Below are positions 1-5,982 of a DNA stretch of 14,582 bases, in pieces (position 1 is the stretch's first letter; each line of letters starts with the position of its first letter). This DNA is from CAZHWT01 sp964536215. Lineage in GTDB: Bacteria > Patescibacteriota > CAZHWT01. The translations under genes were made by a program, and so were the position numbers. The stretch lies in the NCBI GenBank assembly GCA_964536215.1, contig CAZHWT010000033.1, positions 1 to 14,582 on the forward strand, given 5' to 3'. Under the pieces are notes generated by a model. It was not told where the DNA came from, made no database searches, and saw nothing but the letters and a program-made list of their open reading frames with translations.

Positions 1-1
1 A

Positions 2-565
2 ATGACCTACTACTTTGAAGATCTACTCCATGATCACGGTGCTGCGCACACCTGGGTCAGGGTGGCATCAGAACTGCCATCAAGTCTATGGCAGGAATAC
101 AACTCACTATATGGAGATCTCATGAATATCACCAAACGGGAAATTATAGTCATCGCCGTGGCCAGCCTATCATTCTTTATTATCCCGCCCATCGGGGGAG
201 AGTTATCTGGGTTGCTAGGCGACTGGCTATTCGCCCACTTTCATATTCTGTTTTACGGATTCTTCGGTGAAGGCAACGGCATTATGTCACCACTATCACT
301 CATCACCTTCTGCTTAATTGGCAGCGCAGTAGCGCTATTATCCACCGAACACAAGGTCAGAAACGCACTACTTGTCGGTCTTAGCGGCTTTGTGCTGTGG
401 TTCATTATCCAAGGCGGCCTGCAAGAGCTCTTTACCACCTACCCGAACGATACACTTGGCAATCCTCACCTATTTACCCTGCAATACTTTGGTACTCTAT
501 TAATCTTAATGATCGGGCTAACTGCTTTAGGAGCATACCTAACCAAAAGGGTAACCCAACCATAA
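2..565 (+). CDS. Four-helix integral membrane protein of unknown function, possibly 5'-incomplete
   Basis: I do not recognise this family. The frame is open from the window edge, so the N-terminus is uncertain. Read from the ATG at position 2 it gives 187 residues. An internal ATG at 122, preceded by GGAG with a 5-nt spacer, would give 147 residues starting MNITKREII, and this is a credible alternative start. The first 40 residues are polar, with several His and acidic residues. The rest has four hydrophobic segments at about residues 47-64, 94-112, 121-142 and 160-182, joined by short polar loops, and ends in a basic KR tail. No catalytic motif is visible. It ends in TAA and faces rlmH convergently. 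It could be a small transporter-like or envelope protein, but nothing in the sequence decides. Confidence 0.7.
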   Translation: MTYYFEDLLHDHGAAHTWVRVASELPSSLWQEYNSLYGDLMNITKREIIVIAVASLSFFIIPPIGGELSGLLGDWLFAHFHILFYGFFGEGNGIMSPLSLITFCLIGSAVALLSTEHKVRNALLVGLSGFVLWFIIQGGLQELFTTYPNDTLGNPHLFTLQYFGTLLILMIGLTALGAYLTKRVTQP

Positions 566-608
566 CCAAATAGCTGTTGAGAGCTAATCACAATCCAGAC
601 TCATAAGC

Positions 609-644
609 AAATGGCGCCTGTACGGTAACGTACTTGCGCCATTT
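609..644. terminator. Long stem-loop with GTAA loop downstream of the membrane protein gene
   Basis: AAATGGCGC (609-617) pairs perfectly with GCGCCATTT (636-644). After a 2x2 internal mismatch, GTACG (620-624) pairs with CGTAC (629-633), closing a GTAA (GNRA-type) tetraloop. That makes 14 paired bases. No proper U-tract follows on either strand, so an intrinsic terminator or a 3'-end stability structure is inferred, not shown. Confidence 0.5.
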
Positions 645-716
645 AGCCAACAGTCTAAAATCATCCTCACCAAATTTACACACCACCCCAAGAGTAATTA
701 TCTCTGTAAAACAAAG

Positions 717-754
717 AGTATTATATAATAAAAATATTTTTATTATATAATACT
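717..754. terminator. Perfect 38-bp A/T palindrome between convergent genes, probable bidirectional terminator
   Basis: Positions 717-754 are a perfect self-complementary palindrome centred at 735/736, made of A and T except for the outermost G and C. The centre is an A-run followed by a T-run. It lies between the + strand membrane protein gene and the - strand rlmH. A T-rich stretch follows the stem on the minus strand. A bidirectional transcription end is the likeliest role; cruciform extrusion is also possible. Confidence 0.5.
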
Positions 755-785
755 TTCACCACTCATACTTACCACTCCCCACCCA

Positions 786-1241
786 CTATTCATGATGATA
801 AGCCTGCCCTAAAGCTATCGTCTGCGCTCTATAAATCTGCTCAATCAACATTAGCCGTACTAATTGATGTGGAAACACTAGATCGGACAATGACCACAAT
901 ATATCCGACTGATCCAGCAACGTTCGATTAACCCCGAACGCACCGCCAATCACTATAACCACCCTCCGCGACTCATTTAATAACGATGATAATTCCTTAC
1001 TCAGCTGAGGAGAAGTAAACTGCTTACCGCGCTCATCCAGCAATATCACAAAATCATCTGGATCGCAGTGTTGCAAAATTCGGGCCGACTCTTCTTCCCT
1101 AGCCCGCTCGGGTATCGACGAATGCTGCACCAATACCCACTCTACCTCAAACGGCTTACGCAGCCGCTTAGCATATTCATCAACTCCCGCTGCCACCCAA
1201 GGCTCGTGTTTCTTACCAACTGAAATAATCTTTATAGACAT
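786..1241 (-). CDS. rlmH: 23S rRNA (pseudouridine-1915-N3)-methyltransferase RlmH
   Basis: RlmH is a small SPOUT-class methyltransferase that uses SAM to methylate N3 of pseudouridine 1915 in helix 69 of 23S rRNA. The 151-residue product is of normal length. Visible family marks are LLDERGKQ (residues 68-74), the SAM-binding IGGAFGV loop (98-104), the knot region with LSD, FPHQLVR and LIEQIYRA (about 118-139), and the C-terminal AYHHE that ends typical members. I chose the ATG at 1241; a TTG three codons upstream is possible. Neither start has an obvious Shine-Dalgarno. It lies 80 nt downstream of the aldolase gene on the same strand, so read-through is plausible. It ends in TAG just before the A/T palindrome. 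Confidence 0.95.
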   Translation of the reverse strand: MSIKIISVGKKHEPWVAAGVDEYAKRLRKPFEVEWVLVQHSSIPERAREEESARILQHCDPDDFVILLDERGKQFTSPQLSKELSSLLNESRRVVIVIGGAFGVNRTLLDQSDILWSLSDLVFPHQLVRLMLIEQIYRAQTIALGQAYHHE

Positions 1242-1305
1242 AGCGTTCAAAACAAGTCACGTAAGCAATCTAGGTGACTTAACACGTAATTCGTATTCGT
1301 ACTAC

Positions 1306-1326
1306 CGTAGCGACACAGCCGCTACG
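1306..1326 (-). terminator. Stem-loop overlapping the aldolase stop codon
   Basis: CGTAGCG (1306-1312) and CGCTACG (1320-1326) form a perfect 7-bp stem with a 7-nt loop. The TAG of the upstream aldolase gene (1322-1324) lies inside the stem. There is no U-tract, so it may be a weak attenuator or mRNA 3'-end structure between fba and rlmH, or chance. Confidence 0.3.
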
Positions 1327-2233
1327 CCTGAGCCTTCCCGGCCGAGCCAAAAGCCTGAATCTTCTCTTCAACCACGGCCTGCACAGCTTCAATCACTTCT
1401 GGCATTAACTTAACCACCGCATATTCATCTTTATTCTCATTCAACACCTTCTCCAGTGTCATGCGGTATGCATAGCGCATATCAGAGTTTATATTTATCT
1501 TACTCACGCCAATCTTAGCGGCTTTTTCAAACTGCTCCAGTGGCGTCCCACTACCACCATGCAAACTAATCTGGCAATCTAACACATCACGCAGTTGCTG
1601 CAGTAAGTTTAAATCCAGCTCTTTTGGCACTGGATACTTGCCGTGTAAATTACCAATCGCCGCAGCCAGCGTATCAATGCCAGTTGCTTCCACAAATGTT
1701 TTCGAACCTTCCGGAGTGCTAAATGTCTTTTTAATTGCCTCGTAATCAATAGCTTCGTCATGCACGTTACTACTCCCACCAAAATAATGCGGCTCACTTT
1801 CTACCAGAGCTCCGGTTGTCTTGGCATATTCCACAACTTCCCTGGTCGCAGCCACAATCTCCTCATCCGTCGCATCATGATTAGCCTGCGACACATCAAT
1901 ATGAATAAACTCAAAGCCAGCATCAATACCAGCCTTGGCCGCCTCTACGGTTGGGCTATGGTCTAGGTTAATATACATCTCCAATCCCAGATCGCGACGA
2001 TAATTACTCACCATATCGCGTACGTTGTGCAGTCCTATGGCATCCACTTCCCCTTGACTCACCTCAACCATCACCGGAGAATTCAATTTTTTAGCCGCCT
2101 GAGCCACCGCAATCAACGTCTCCTGATCGTCAATATTAAATGCTCCCACCGCAAAGTGCTCCTCACGAGATCGACGCATCAACTCCCGCGCTTTCACGCA
2201 GCTTACTCTGACTTGTTCAATAGGCAATGGCAT
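1322..2233 (-). CDS. fba: Class II (metal-dependent) fructose-bisphosphate aldolase
   Basis: This enzyme reversibly cleaves fructose-1,6-bisphosphate to glyceraldehyde-3-phosphate and dihydroxyacetone phosphate in glycolysis. The product has 303 residues. The TIM-barrel signature is intact: NLDHS (89-93) with the catalytic Asp91 and metal ligand His92; GNLHGKY (194-200) with His197; LHGGSG (224-229) with His225; and the phosphate-binding KININSD (245-251). The segment usually reading E-L-G near residue 147 is SEPHYFGGSSN here, a subfamily variation. The ATG at 2233 is chosen because AAAGGG lies 7 nt upstream; a TTG six codons earlier would overlap that site. A -10-like TATAAC (plus-strand 2254-2259) would give a leader of about 17 nt, but no good -35 is seen. 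Related tagatose-bisphosphate aldolases (GatY/KbaY) cannot be fully excluded. Confidence 0.93.
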   Translation of the reverse strand: MPLPIEQVRVSCVKARELMRRSREEHFAVGAFNIDDQETLIAVAQAAKKLNSPVMVEVSQGEVDAIGLHNVRDMVSNYRRDLGLEMYINLDHSPTVEAAKAGIDAGFEFIHIDVSQANHDATDEEIVAATREVVEYAKTTGALVESEPHYFGGSSNVHDEAIDYEAIKKTFSTPEGSKTFVEATGIDTLAAAIGNLHGKYPVPKELDLNLLQQLRDVLDCQISLHGGSGTPLEQFEKAAKIGVSKININSDMRYAYRMTLEKVLNENKDEYAVVKLMPEVIEAVQAVVEEKIQAFGSAGKAQA

Positions 2234-2328
2234 ATACACACCCTTTCTCAAAAGTTATACACCCATTGTATGGCCTATCCCCGACCAAAGCAAGCATGCC
2301 GCAGGAGCGGAGATCATACCTCTCCGTC

Positions 2329-2349
2329 ATTCTCGACCCGATCGAGAAT
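2329..2349. repeat. 21-bp intergenic palindrome, copy 1 of 3
   Basis: The arms ATTCTCGA and TCGAGAAT enclose the loop CCCGA. Identical copies lie at 10527-10547 and 13229-13249, all intergenic and all preceded by GTC. It behaves like a REP-type dispersed palindrome. It occupies the 223-nt gap between the MFS-like and aldolase genes, which otherwise holds only a short A/T-rich tract at about 2431-2456. Confidence 0.75.
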
Positions 2350-2456
2350 CCAAGGCAGGCGAGTGTTTGCTTGTGAGATAGGAGAATAAAAGTTAGAAAG
2401 GTAAGCCTAAAAGAGTTTTTGTTAATCGCACCTATTTTTCTATTTTCTATTTTCTC

Positions 2457-3095
2457 TCAAGATTGTCGCCGCTGGTGCCGCCAGTACTTAATAAAGAACA
2501 AATATGGTACCGCCCCCAAAATATTGACCGTGCTCGCCAACAGAAATAGCGTCTTAAAACCATACAAATCAACAATAATTCCACCCAAAGTCGTCGCCAC
2601 TGCCATGGCCGACAGAATCGCCACATCATACACACCCCACACTGCCGCTTCAGTTTCTTTCTCCATGCTTCGGGAAAAGAACGACATCTTAACCGGCGAC
2701 GACACCCCAAAGCCAATTCCAGCTACAACATAATACAAAAACAACACTGGGATAGTCGGCTGGGAGGCAATCGCCAAATAAGCAATGCTAACAATCATAA
2801 TCCCGACAATATCAATAATGGCCCGTTGCGGATTACTCAACTTGCCCGCCTTACGGCTCACCCAAAGCTCCGTTAACATGCGGCAAATTAGATATAGCGT
2901 AAAAGCATAAGCTGCATGACTCACCGTCGCCCCTGGAATCTGCCGCACCACAAACACTGCAAAAATTGGCGCCACAAAATTCCAACCGCCCCAGAACAAC
3001 GCTTCCGACAACACAAACGCCCGCACCGCCGGATTCAACCCATGCATCATCGGACTCTCACTAATCCGCTGAGAAAACTGAGTACCTAAAAACAT
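2457..3095 (-). CDS. Six-helix MFS-like transporter half
   Basis: The 212-residue product has six hydrophobic segments at about 24-50, 57-78, 91-111, 114-134, 154-175 and 181-202. The polar loop after TM2 (SRKAGKLSNPQR) sits where Major Facilitator proteins carry motif A, and the TM5-TM6 turn GGIIVDLYGFKTLFLL has the MFS look. Ordinary MFS proteins have 12 helices and about 400 residues, so this is half size. The start is the ATG at 3095. Collapsing the assembly duplication at 3043-3252 puts an in-frame TAA 30 nt upstream, so the short N-terminus is genuine and not a gap effect. No Shine-Dalgarno precedes it. An internal MM at residues 16-17, with a GAGAG upstream, is an alternative start. 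Substrate unknown; it may act as a homodimer. Confidence 0.75.
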   Translation of the reverse strand: MFLGTQFSQRISESPMMHGLNPAVRAFVLSEALFWGGWNFVAPIFAVFVVRQIPGATVSHAAYAFTLYLICRMLTELWVSRKAGKLSNPQRAIIDIVGIMIVSIAYLAIASQPTIPVLFLYYVVAGIGFGVSSPVKMSFFSRSMEKETEAAVWGVYDVAILSAMAVATTLGGIIVDLYGFKTLFLLASTVNILGAVPYLFFIKYWRHQRRQS

Positions 3096-3097
3096 AC

Positions 3098-3197
3098 NNN
3101 NNNNNNNNNNNNNNNNNNNNNNNNNNNNNNNNNNNNNNNNNNNNNNNNNNNNNNNNNNNNNNNNNNNNNNNNNNNNNNNNNNNNNNNNNNNNNNNNN
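3098..3197. other. Assembly gap of 100 N flanked by an exact 55-bp duplication
   Basis: Exactly 100 N separate two identical 55-bp segments, 3043-3097 and 3198-3252. This is what a scaffolder leaves when two contigs share a terminal k-mer overlap but are joined with a default gap. The true sequence is most likely continuous, with one 55-bp copy and no missing bases. Confidence 0.9.
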
Positions 3198-3357
3198 TGC
3201 ATCATCGGACTCTCACTAATCCGCTGAGAAAACTGAGTACCTAAAAACATACTACAAGCATAGCATGAAAAGTGGAATTAAACGTTAAAATAGGCTAAAG
3301 CAGTCGGGAAGGCAAAGTAACGGGGAAGGCAAAGGTCAAAAGTCAAAAGTCAAAAGA

Positions 3358-3540
3358 GCAAGGCAAAATTAAAAAGTAGTTGACTGTCATTCTGAATCCC
3401 CGATAGTCATCGGGACGGGCTCCGCGATTGAATCTCCCCGCTGACGCAACGCACACGGTAGAAGATCCTTCACTTCGTTCAGGATGACTGCAGAGCTGGG
3501 TGGTTTTGCCTTTTGATCTGAAGTTTTGCCTTTTACCTTT
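3358..3540 (+). repeat. Left arm of a long imperfect inverted repeat around the carboxypeptidase gene
   Basis: This matches the reverse complement of 4478-4636. Its core (3386-3488) is bounded by GTCATTCTGA and TCAGGATGAC, which are themselves inverted relative to each other. The core is flanked outside by a shared A/T-rich block ending AATTAAAAAGTA, and inside by a shared block containing GCAGAGCTGGGTGGTTTTGC. A GTCAAAA heptad repeated three times (3335-3355) lies just outside. The remaining non-coding sequence 3253-3334 shows nothing recognisable. Confidence 0.75.
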
Positions 3541-3553
3541 TGCCATTTGCCTT

Positions 3554-4399
3554 TCATAATTCATACCCTCCCCCTTCCACCCCCAAATACTCCTCCAAAC
3601 ACAATCCCGACGCTGCTACCTTCTGGGCCAGGTCGACTCCCACGTATCGAATATGCCAAGGCTCGGCCATGTAGCCAGTAATAGACTCTTTGGCGGCCGT
3701 ATAACGAACAATGTAGCCAAACTCCGCTGCATGCGTCGCTACCCACTGGCCCCCAGCCGTCGTTGCAAAACAAGCGGCAATATCGCACCCGGGTGCAGTA
3801 GCATCCCCAATATCCAACGTCAGCCCGCTCTGATGCTCGCTATGCCCCGGTCGAGCACTAAACCGATCCGCTGCCGCCCGCCCATAATTGGCTACATAAT
3901 TGTTATACAAACTCTTCTGGGTTGCATATGATCGATATCCTGACAGCAGACGCAGTTGCACTCCATCGGCCGCAGCTGCACCAACCATGTTCTCCAAAGC
4001 GTCAGCTGCCACAGTCCGTAAGGGGTGATTATTAGTATGTGGCACCATAACCGAGCGTAAATCTGGCGGTACAAACGTGGAGGCTAAGACATACTTCTTG
4101 TTCACGACCATGCTATAGCTAAGCGGATTGGCTACTGGCTTTGGCCATATCGATTGGACAGACTTAGGTGTGGCGGTCGGAGTAGGCGTTACTGTAATAG
4201 ACGGCGTAGCCGTGATCACTGGGGTTGCACTCGGCGTAGCAGTCATGATTACGGTTGGAATGGCCGTCGGTGTTGGCGCTACCGACACCGTGGCCTCATG
4301 CAGCGGCTGAGGCATTACCAACATCCCCACTCCTAACAATCCCACTAAACAAACCGTCCCTACCAAAACCACTACCCCATGTCGCCAAAATCGTCGCAT
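3554..4399 (-). CDS. Membrane-anchored VanY-type D-alanyl-D-alanine carboxypeptidase (peptidase M15B)
   Basis: The predicted zinc D,D-carboxypeptidase trims the terminal D-Ala of peptidoglycan stem peptides outside the cytoplasmic membrane. The 281-residue product starts MRRFWRHG, then has a hydrophobic anchor (8-29), a Thr/Pro-rich linker with repeated TATP/TPT units (about 41-79), and the M15B domain (about 90-271). The domain shows SGYRSYATQ (153-161), PGHSEHQSGLTLDIG (184-198) with zinc ligands His189 and Asp196, and AEPWHIRYVG (245-254) with Glu246 and zinc ligand His249, so it appears catalytically complete. The ATG at 4399 is preferred over a TTG 11 codons upstream because it puts basic residues right before the membrane segment. 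It has no Shine-Dalgarno. The gene sits between two inverted repeat arms. Confidence 0.93.
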   Translation of the reverse strand: MRRFWRHGVVVLVGTVCLVGLLGVGMLVMPQPLHEATVSVAPTPTAIPTVIMTATPSATPVITATPSITVTPTPTATPKSVQSIWPKPVANPLSYSMVVNKKYVLASTFVPPDLRSVMVPHTNNHPLRTVAADALENMVGAAAADGVQLRLLSGYRSYATQKSLYNNYVANYGRAAADRFSARPGHSEHQSGLTLDIGDATAPGCDIAACFATTAGGQWVATHAAEFGYIVRYTAAKESITGYMAEPWHIRYVGVDLAQKVAASGLCLEEYLGVEGGGYEL

Positions 4400-4405
4400 G
4401 AATCC

Positions 4406-4432
4406 ATAATACGATATTGAAACAAAATTCAA
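4406..4432 (-). promoter_or_regulatory. Candidate promoter of the carboxypeptidase gene, leaderless spacing
   Basis: On the minus strand TATTAT (4411-4406) lies 6 nt before the ATG at 4399, and TTGAAT (4432-4427) lies 15 nt further upstream, a short spacer. With this geometry transcription would start at or next to the start codon. This is inferred from motif and spacing only. Confidence 0.4.
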
Positions 4433-4477
4433 AATTCAAAACCAGAAAGGCAAAAGCAGCTGGGAGTGCAAAAGTCA

Positions 4478-4636
4478 AAGGGCAAAAGGCAAAATTTCAG
4501 GTCAAAAGGCAAAACCACCCAGCTCTGCAGTCATCCTGAACGAATGTGAAGGATCTTCCACTGCGTGCATTACGCCAGCGGGAAGATTCTTCGGCCAGCC
4601 TCAGAATGACATGAATACTTTTTAATTTTGGCTTGC
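4478..4636 (-). repeat. Right arm of the long inverted repeat around the carboxypeptidase gene
   Basis: This is the reverse-complement counterpart of 3358-3540. Its core runs from GTCATCCTGA (4530-4539) to TCAGAATGAC (4601-4610). Shared blocks lie on both sides, including GCAAAACCACCCAGCTCTGC (4509-4528) and TACTTTTTAATTTTGGCTTGC at 4616-4636, which differs by one base from the left arm. Outside it, GCCTTTT and two GCCCTTT heptads run from 4643 to 4663. Together with the promoter regions on either side, this accounts for the gene-free stretch 4400-4736. Confidence 0.75.
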
Positions 4637-4713
4637 ATTTTTGCCTTTTGCCCTTTGCCCTTTAAATTTTCCCCCCATCCCTCGTCGCTCTTCTCCCTTC
4701 CCCCTTCACTCTG

Positions 4714-4730
4714 TATACTAAATCCGGAGG
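4714..4730 (+). promoter_or_regulatory. -10-like box and Shine-Dalgarno of the YpfJ-like gene
   Basis: TATACT (4714-4719) is followed 6 nt later by GGAGG (4726-4730), itself 6 nt before the ATG at 4737. If the -10 box is real, the leader is only about 11 nt and begins at the Shine-Dalgarno. No convincing -35 is seen. The ribosome-binding site is strong; the promoter is tentative. Confidence 0.55.
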
Positions 4731-4736
4731 ATTTTT

Positions 4737-5591
4737 ATGGCTGATTGGGGCAAAATAACAAGTCGGGGCAACATTGAAGACCGACGCGGTCTGGCCGCGG
4801 CCGGAGCTGGAGGCTTAGGCATTGTTGGCATCATTGCCGTCATTGGCTTCAATCTGCTTACCGGAGGCAATCTTGATATCAATCAGGTGAATGACGCTCT
4901 CAATCAACTGCAGCAACTCCAACCTGCCCAAACCAATTCTCAATTGCAGCCCGAACAATTCCGCGGCCAGGACGGCTACGAAGTCTTTGCCTCTACCGTT
5001 CTTGGCTCCACCAACGACACCTGGAGCAACATTTTTAAACAAAGCCATCAAACGTACCAGGACCCTAAGCTAGTCCTCTTCCGAGACGCCACCAACTCCA
5101 GCTGTGGTGGCGCTACTAGTGCTATTGGCCCTCACTATTGTCCAACCGACAAAACAATTTATCTGGACGAAACCTTCTTTGATCAGCTCAAAACTCAGCT
5201 CGGTGGTAGCAATGGCGACGTAGCCCAAGCCTACGTCATCGCCCACGAAGTCGGCCACCATGTCCAAAACGAACTAGGCATCATGAACTCCATTACTCGC
5301 CAAGAACGGGCCAATCCGGACCAAGCCAACCAGCTCTCCATTAAGCTAGAATTGCAAGCTGACTGCTTTGCCGGCATCTGGGCCTACTCGGTCAATCAAC
5401 TGGGAATATTTGAAAATAACGAAATTAATGAGGCCATTTCGGCCGCTGCCGCCGTTGGCGACGACCGCATCCAACAAAAAGCCCAAGGACAAATCACTCC
5501 CGAAACCTGGACTCACGGCTCCGCCCAACAAAGAGTCAACTGGTTCAACACCGGCTACACCACCGGAGACCCAAGCAAGTGCAATCCGTAG
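4737..5591 (+). CDS. ypfJ: YpfJ-type neutral zinc metallopeptidase (PF04228 family)
   Basis: This is a membrane-anchored predicted zinc metallopeptidase of 284 residues, close to the usual family length; its substrates are poorly known. The N-terminus has the conserved NIEDRRG (12-18), a Gly-rich stretch and one transmembrane helix (about 22-42). The peptidase domain carries YCPTDKTIYLD (134-144), the zinc motif HEVGHH (170-175) with catalytic Glu171, and the downstream helix LELQADCFAGIWA (204-216), whose Glu206 is the likely third ligand. The C-terminal HGSAQQRVNWFNTGY (260-274) is also typical. Cys123, Cys135, Cys210 and Cys282 could form disulfides outside the cell. The start is fixed by GGAGG. 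It is transcribed away from the carboxypeptidase gene, another envelope enzyme. Confidence 0.94.
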   Translation: MADWGKITSRGNIEDRRGLAAAGAGGLGIVGIIAVIGFNLLTGGNLDINQVNDALNQLQQLQPAQTNSQLQPEQFRGQDGYEVFASTVLGSTNDTWSNIFKQSHQTYQDPKLVLFRDATNSSCGGATSAIGPHYCPTDKTIYLDETFFDQLKTQLGGSNGDVAQAYVIAHEVGHHVQNELGIMNSITRQERANPDQANQLSIKLELQADCFAGIWAYSVNQLGIFENNEINEAISAAAAVGDDRIQQKAQGQITPETWTHGSAQQRVNWFNTGYTTGDPSKCNP

Positions 5592-5713
5592 TTGCGACCC
5601 GCGACTGTTTGCTCGTTTGCTCGTTTATTTCCGCCAGAGGCGGACGGACTGTTATTCGTTATTCGCTCGCGTACGTCGTAATTCGTACTGCGTAATTCGG
5701 GTACAACTCACTC

Positions 5714-5866
5714 TTGTCCGCCCCGTCAGGGTCGGAACTCACAAAACACCTAGGTATCCTAGGGAACCTTGGGGTCATGGGGAAAATGGTGTATTGGGCA
5801 TATTGGGTATATTAGGCATATTGGTAATAGTGGCTCAGTTCATTCGTAGCATTCGTGTTTTGTAGC
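5714..5866 (+). repeat. Dispersed 9-bp-period element, copy 1 of 4
   Basis: A module with TTGTCCGCCCC and AGGGTCGGAA arms (5714-5736) precedes a divergent array of ten 9-bp units (5749-5838), starting CCTAGGTAT and including TTGGGCATA, TTGGGTATA and TTAGGCATA. A tail, CTCAGTTCATTCGTAGCATT (5834-5853), is shared with copy 2. The 389-nt gap 5592-5980 holds this element, TCCGCC/GGCGGA mini-hairpins at 5630-5644 and 5926-5940, scattered ATTCGT-rich sequence, and the terminator at its right end; I see no gene. Confidence 0.8.
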
Positions 5867-5961
5867 ATTCGCATATACATTCGTAATTCGGTTGTTACCC
5901 AATTCGTATATTCGTAAAACTCCCGTCCGCCTCTGGCGGAATAAACTGCAAACCGCAAACC

Positions 5962-5982
5962 AAAAAACGCCCCGCGTTTTTT
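5962..5982 (-). terminator. Intrinsic terminator of the helicase-nuclease gene
   Basis: AAAAAACGC (5962-5970) and GCGTTTTTT (5974-5982) form a perfect 9-bp stem with a 3-nt loop, reaching into the TAA stop of the helicase gene. Being symmetrical, with T-runs on both strands, it could also stop transcription arriving from the YpfJ-like gene. Confidence 0.7.

Noticed and set aside
2027..2389. 120-codon plus-strand frame opposite the aldolase gene
   Set aside because: It is mostly antisense to a clear aldolase coding region, with His/Arg-rich composition typical of a shadow frame.
3098..3197. A true 55-bp direct repeat flanking an insertion at the N gap
   Set aside because: Exactly 100 N and exact 55-bp identity fit a scaffolding default joined to a k-mer overlap much better than a biological insertion.
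3343..3564. 73-codon minus-strand reading frame
   Set aside because: It lies entirely inside the left inverted-repeat arm and the low-complexity AAAAGGC sequence, with no ribosome-binding site; the apparent protein is repeat DNA translated.
4128..4336. Reading frames on the plus strand rich in Gly-Val or Arg
   Set aside because: They are antisense shadows of the Thr/Pro-rich linker codons of the carboxypeptidase gene.
5592..5865. Continuation of open frame through copy 1 of the 9-bp element (repeating GIL residues)
   Set aside because: The 9-bp units keep a frame open by length alone. Copy 2 has a one-base shift, and no start signal exists, so it is not coding.
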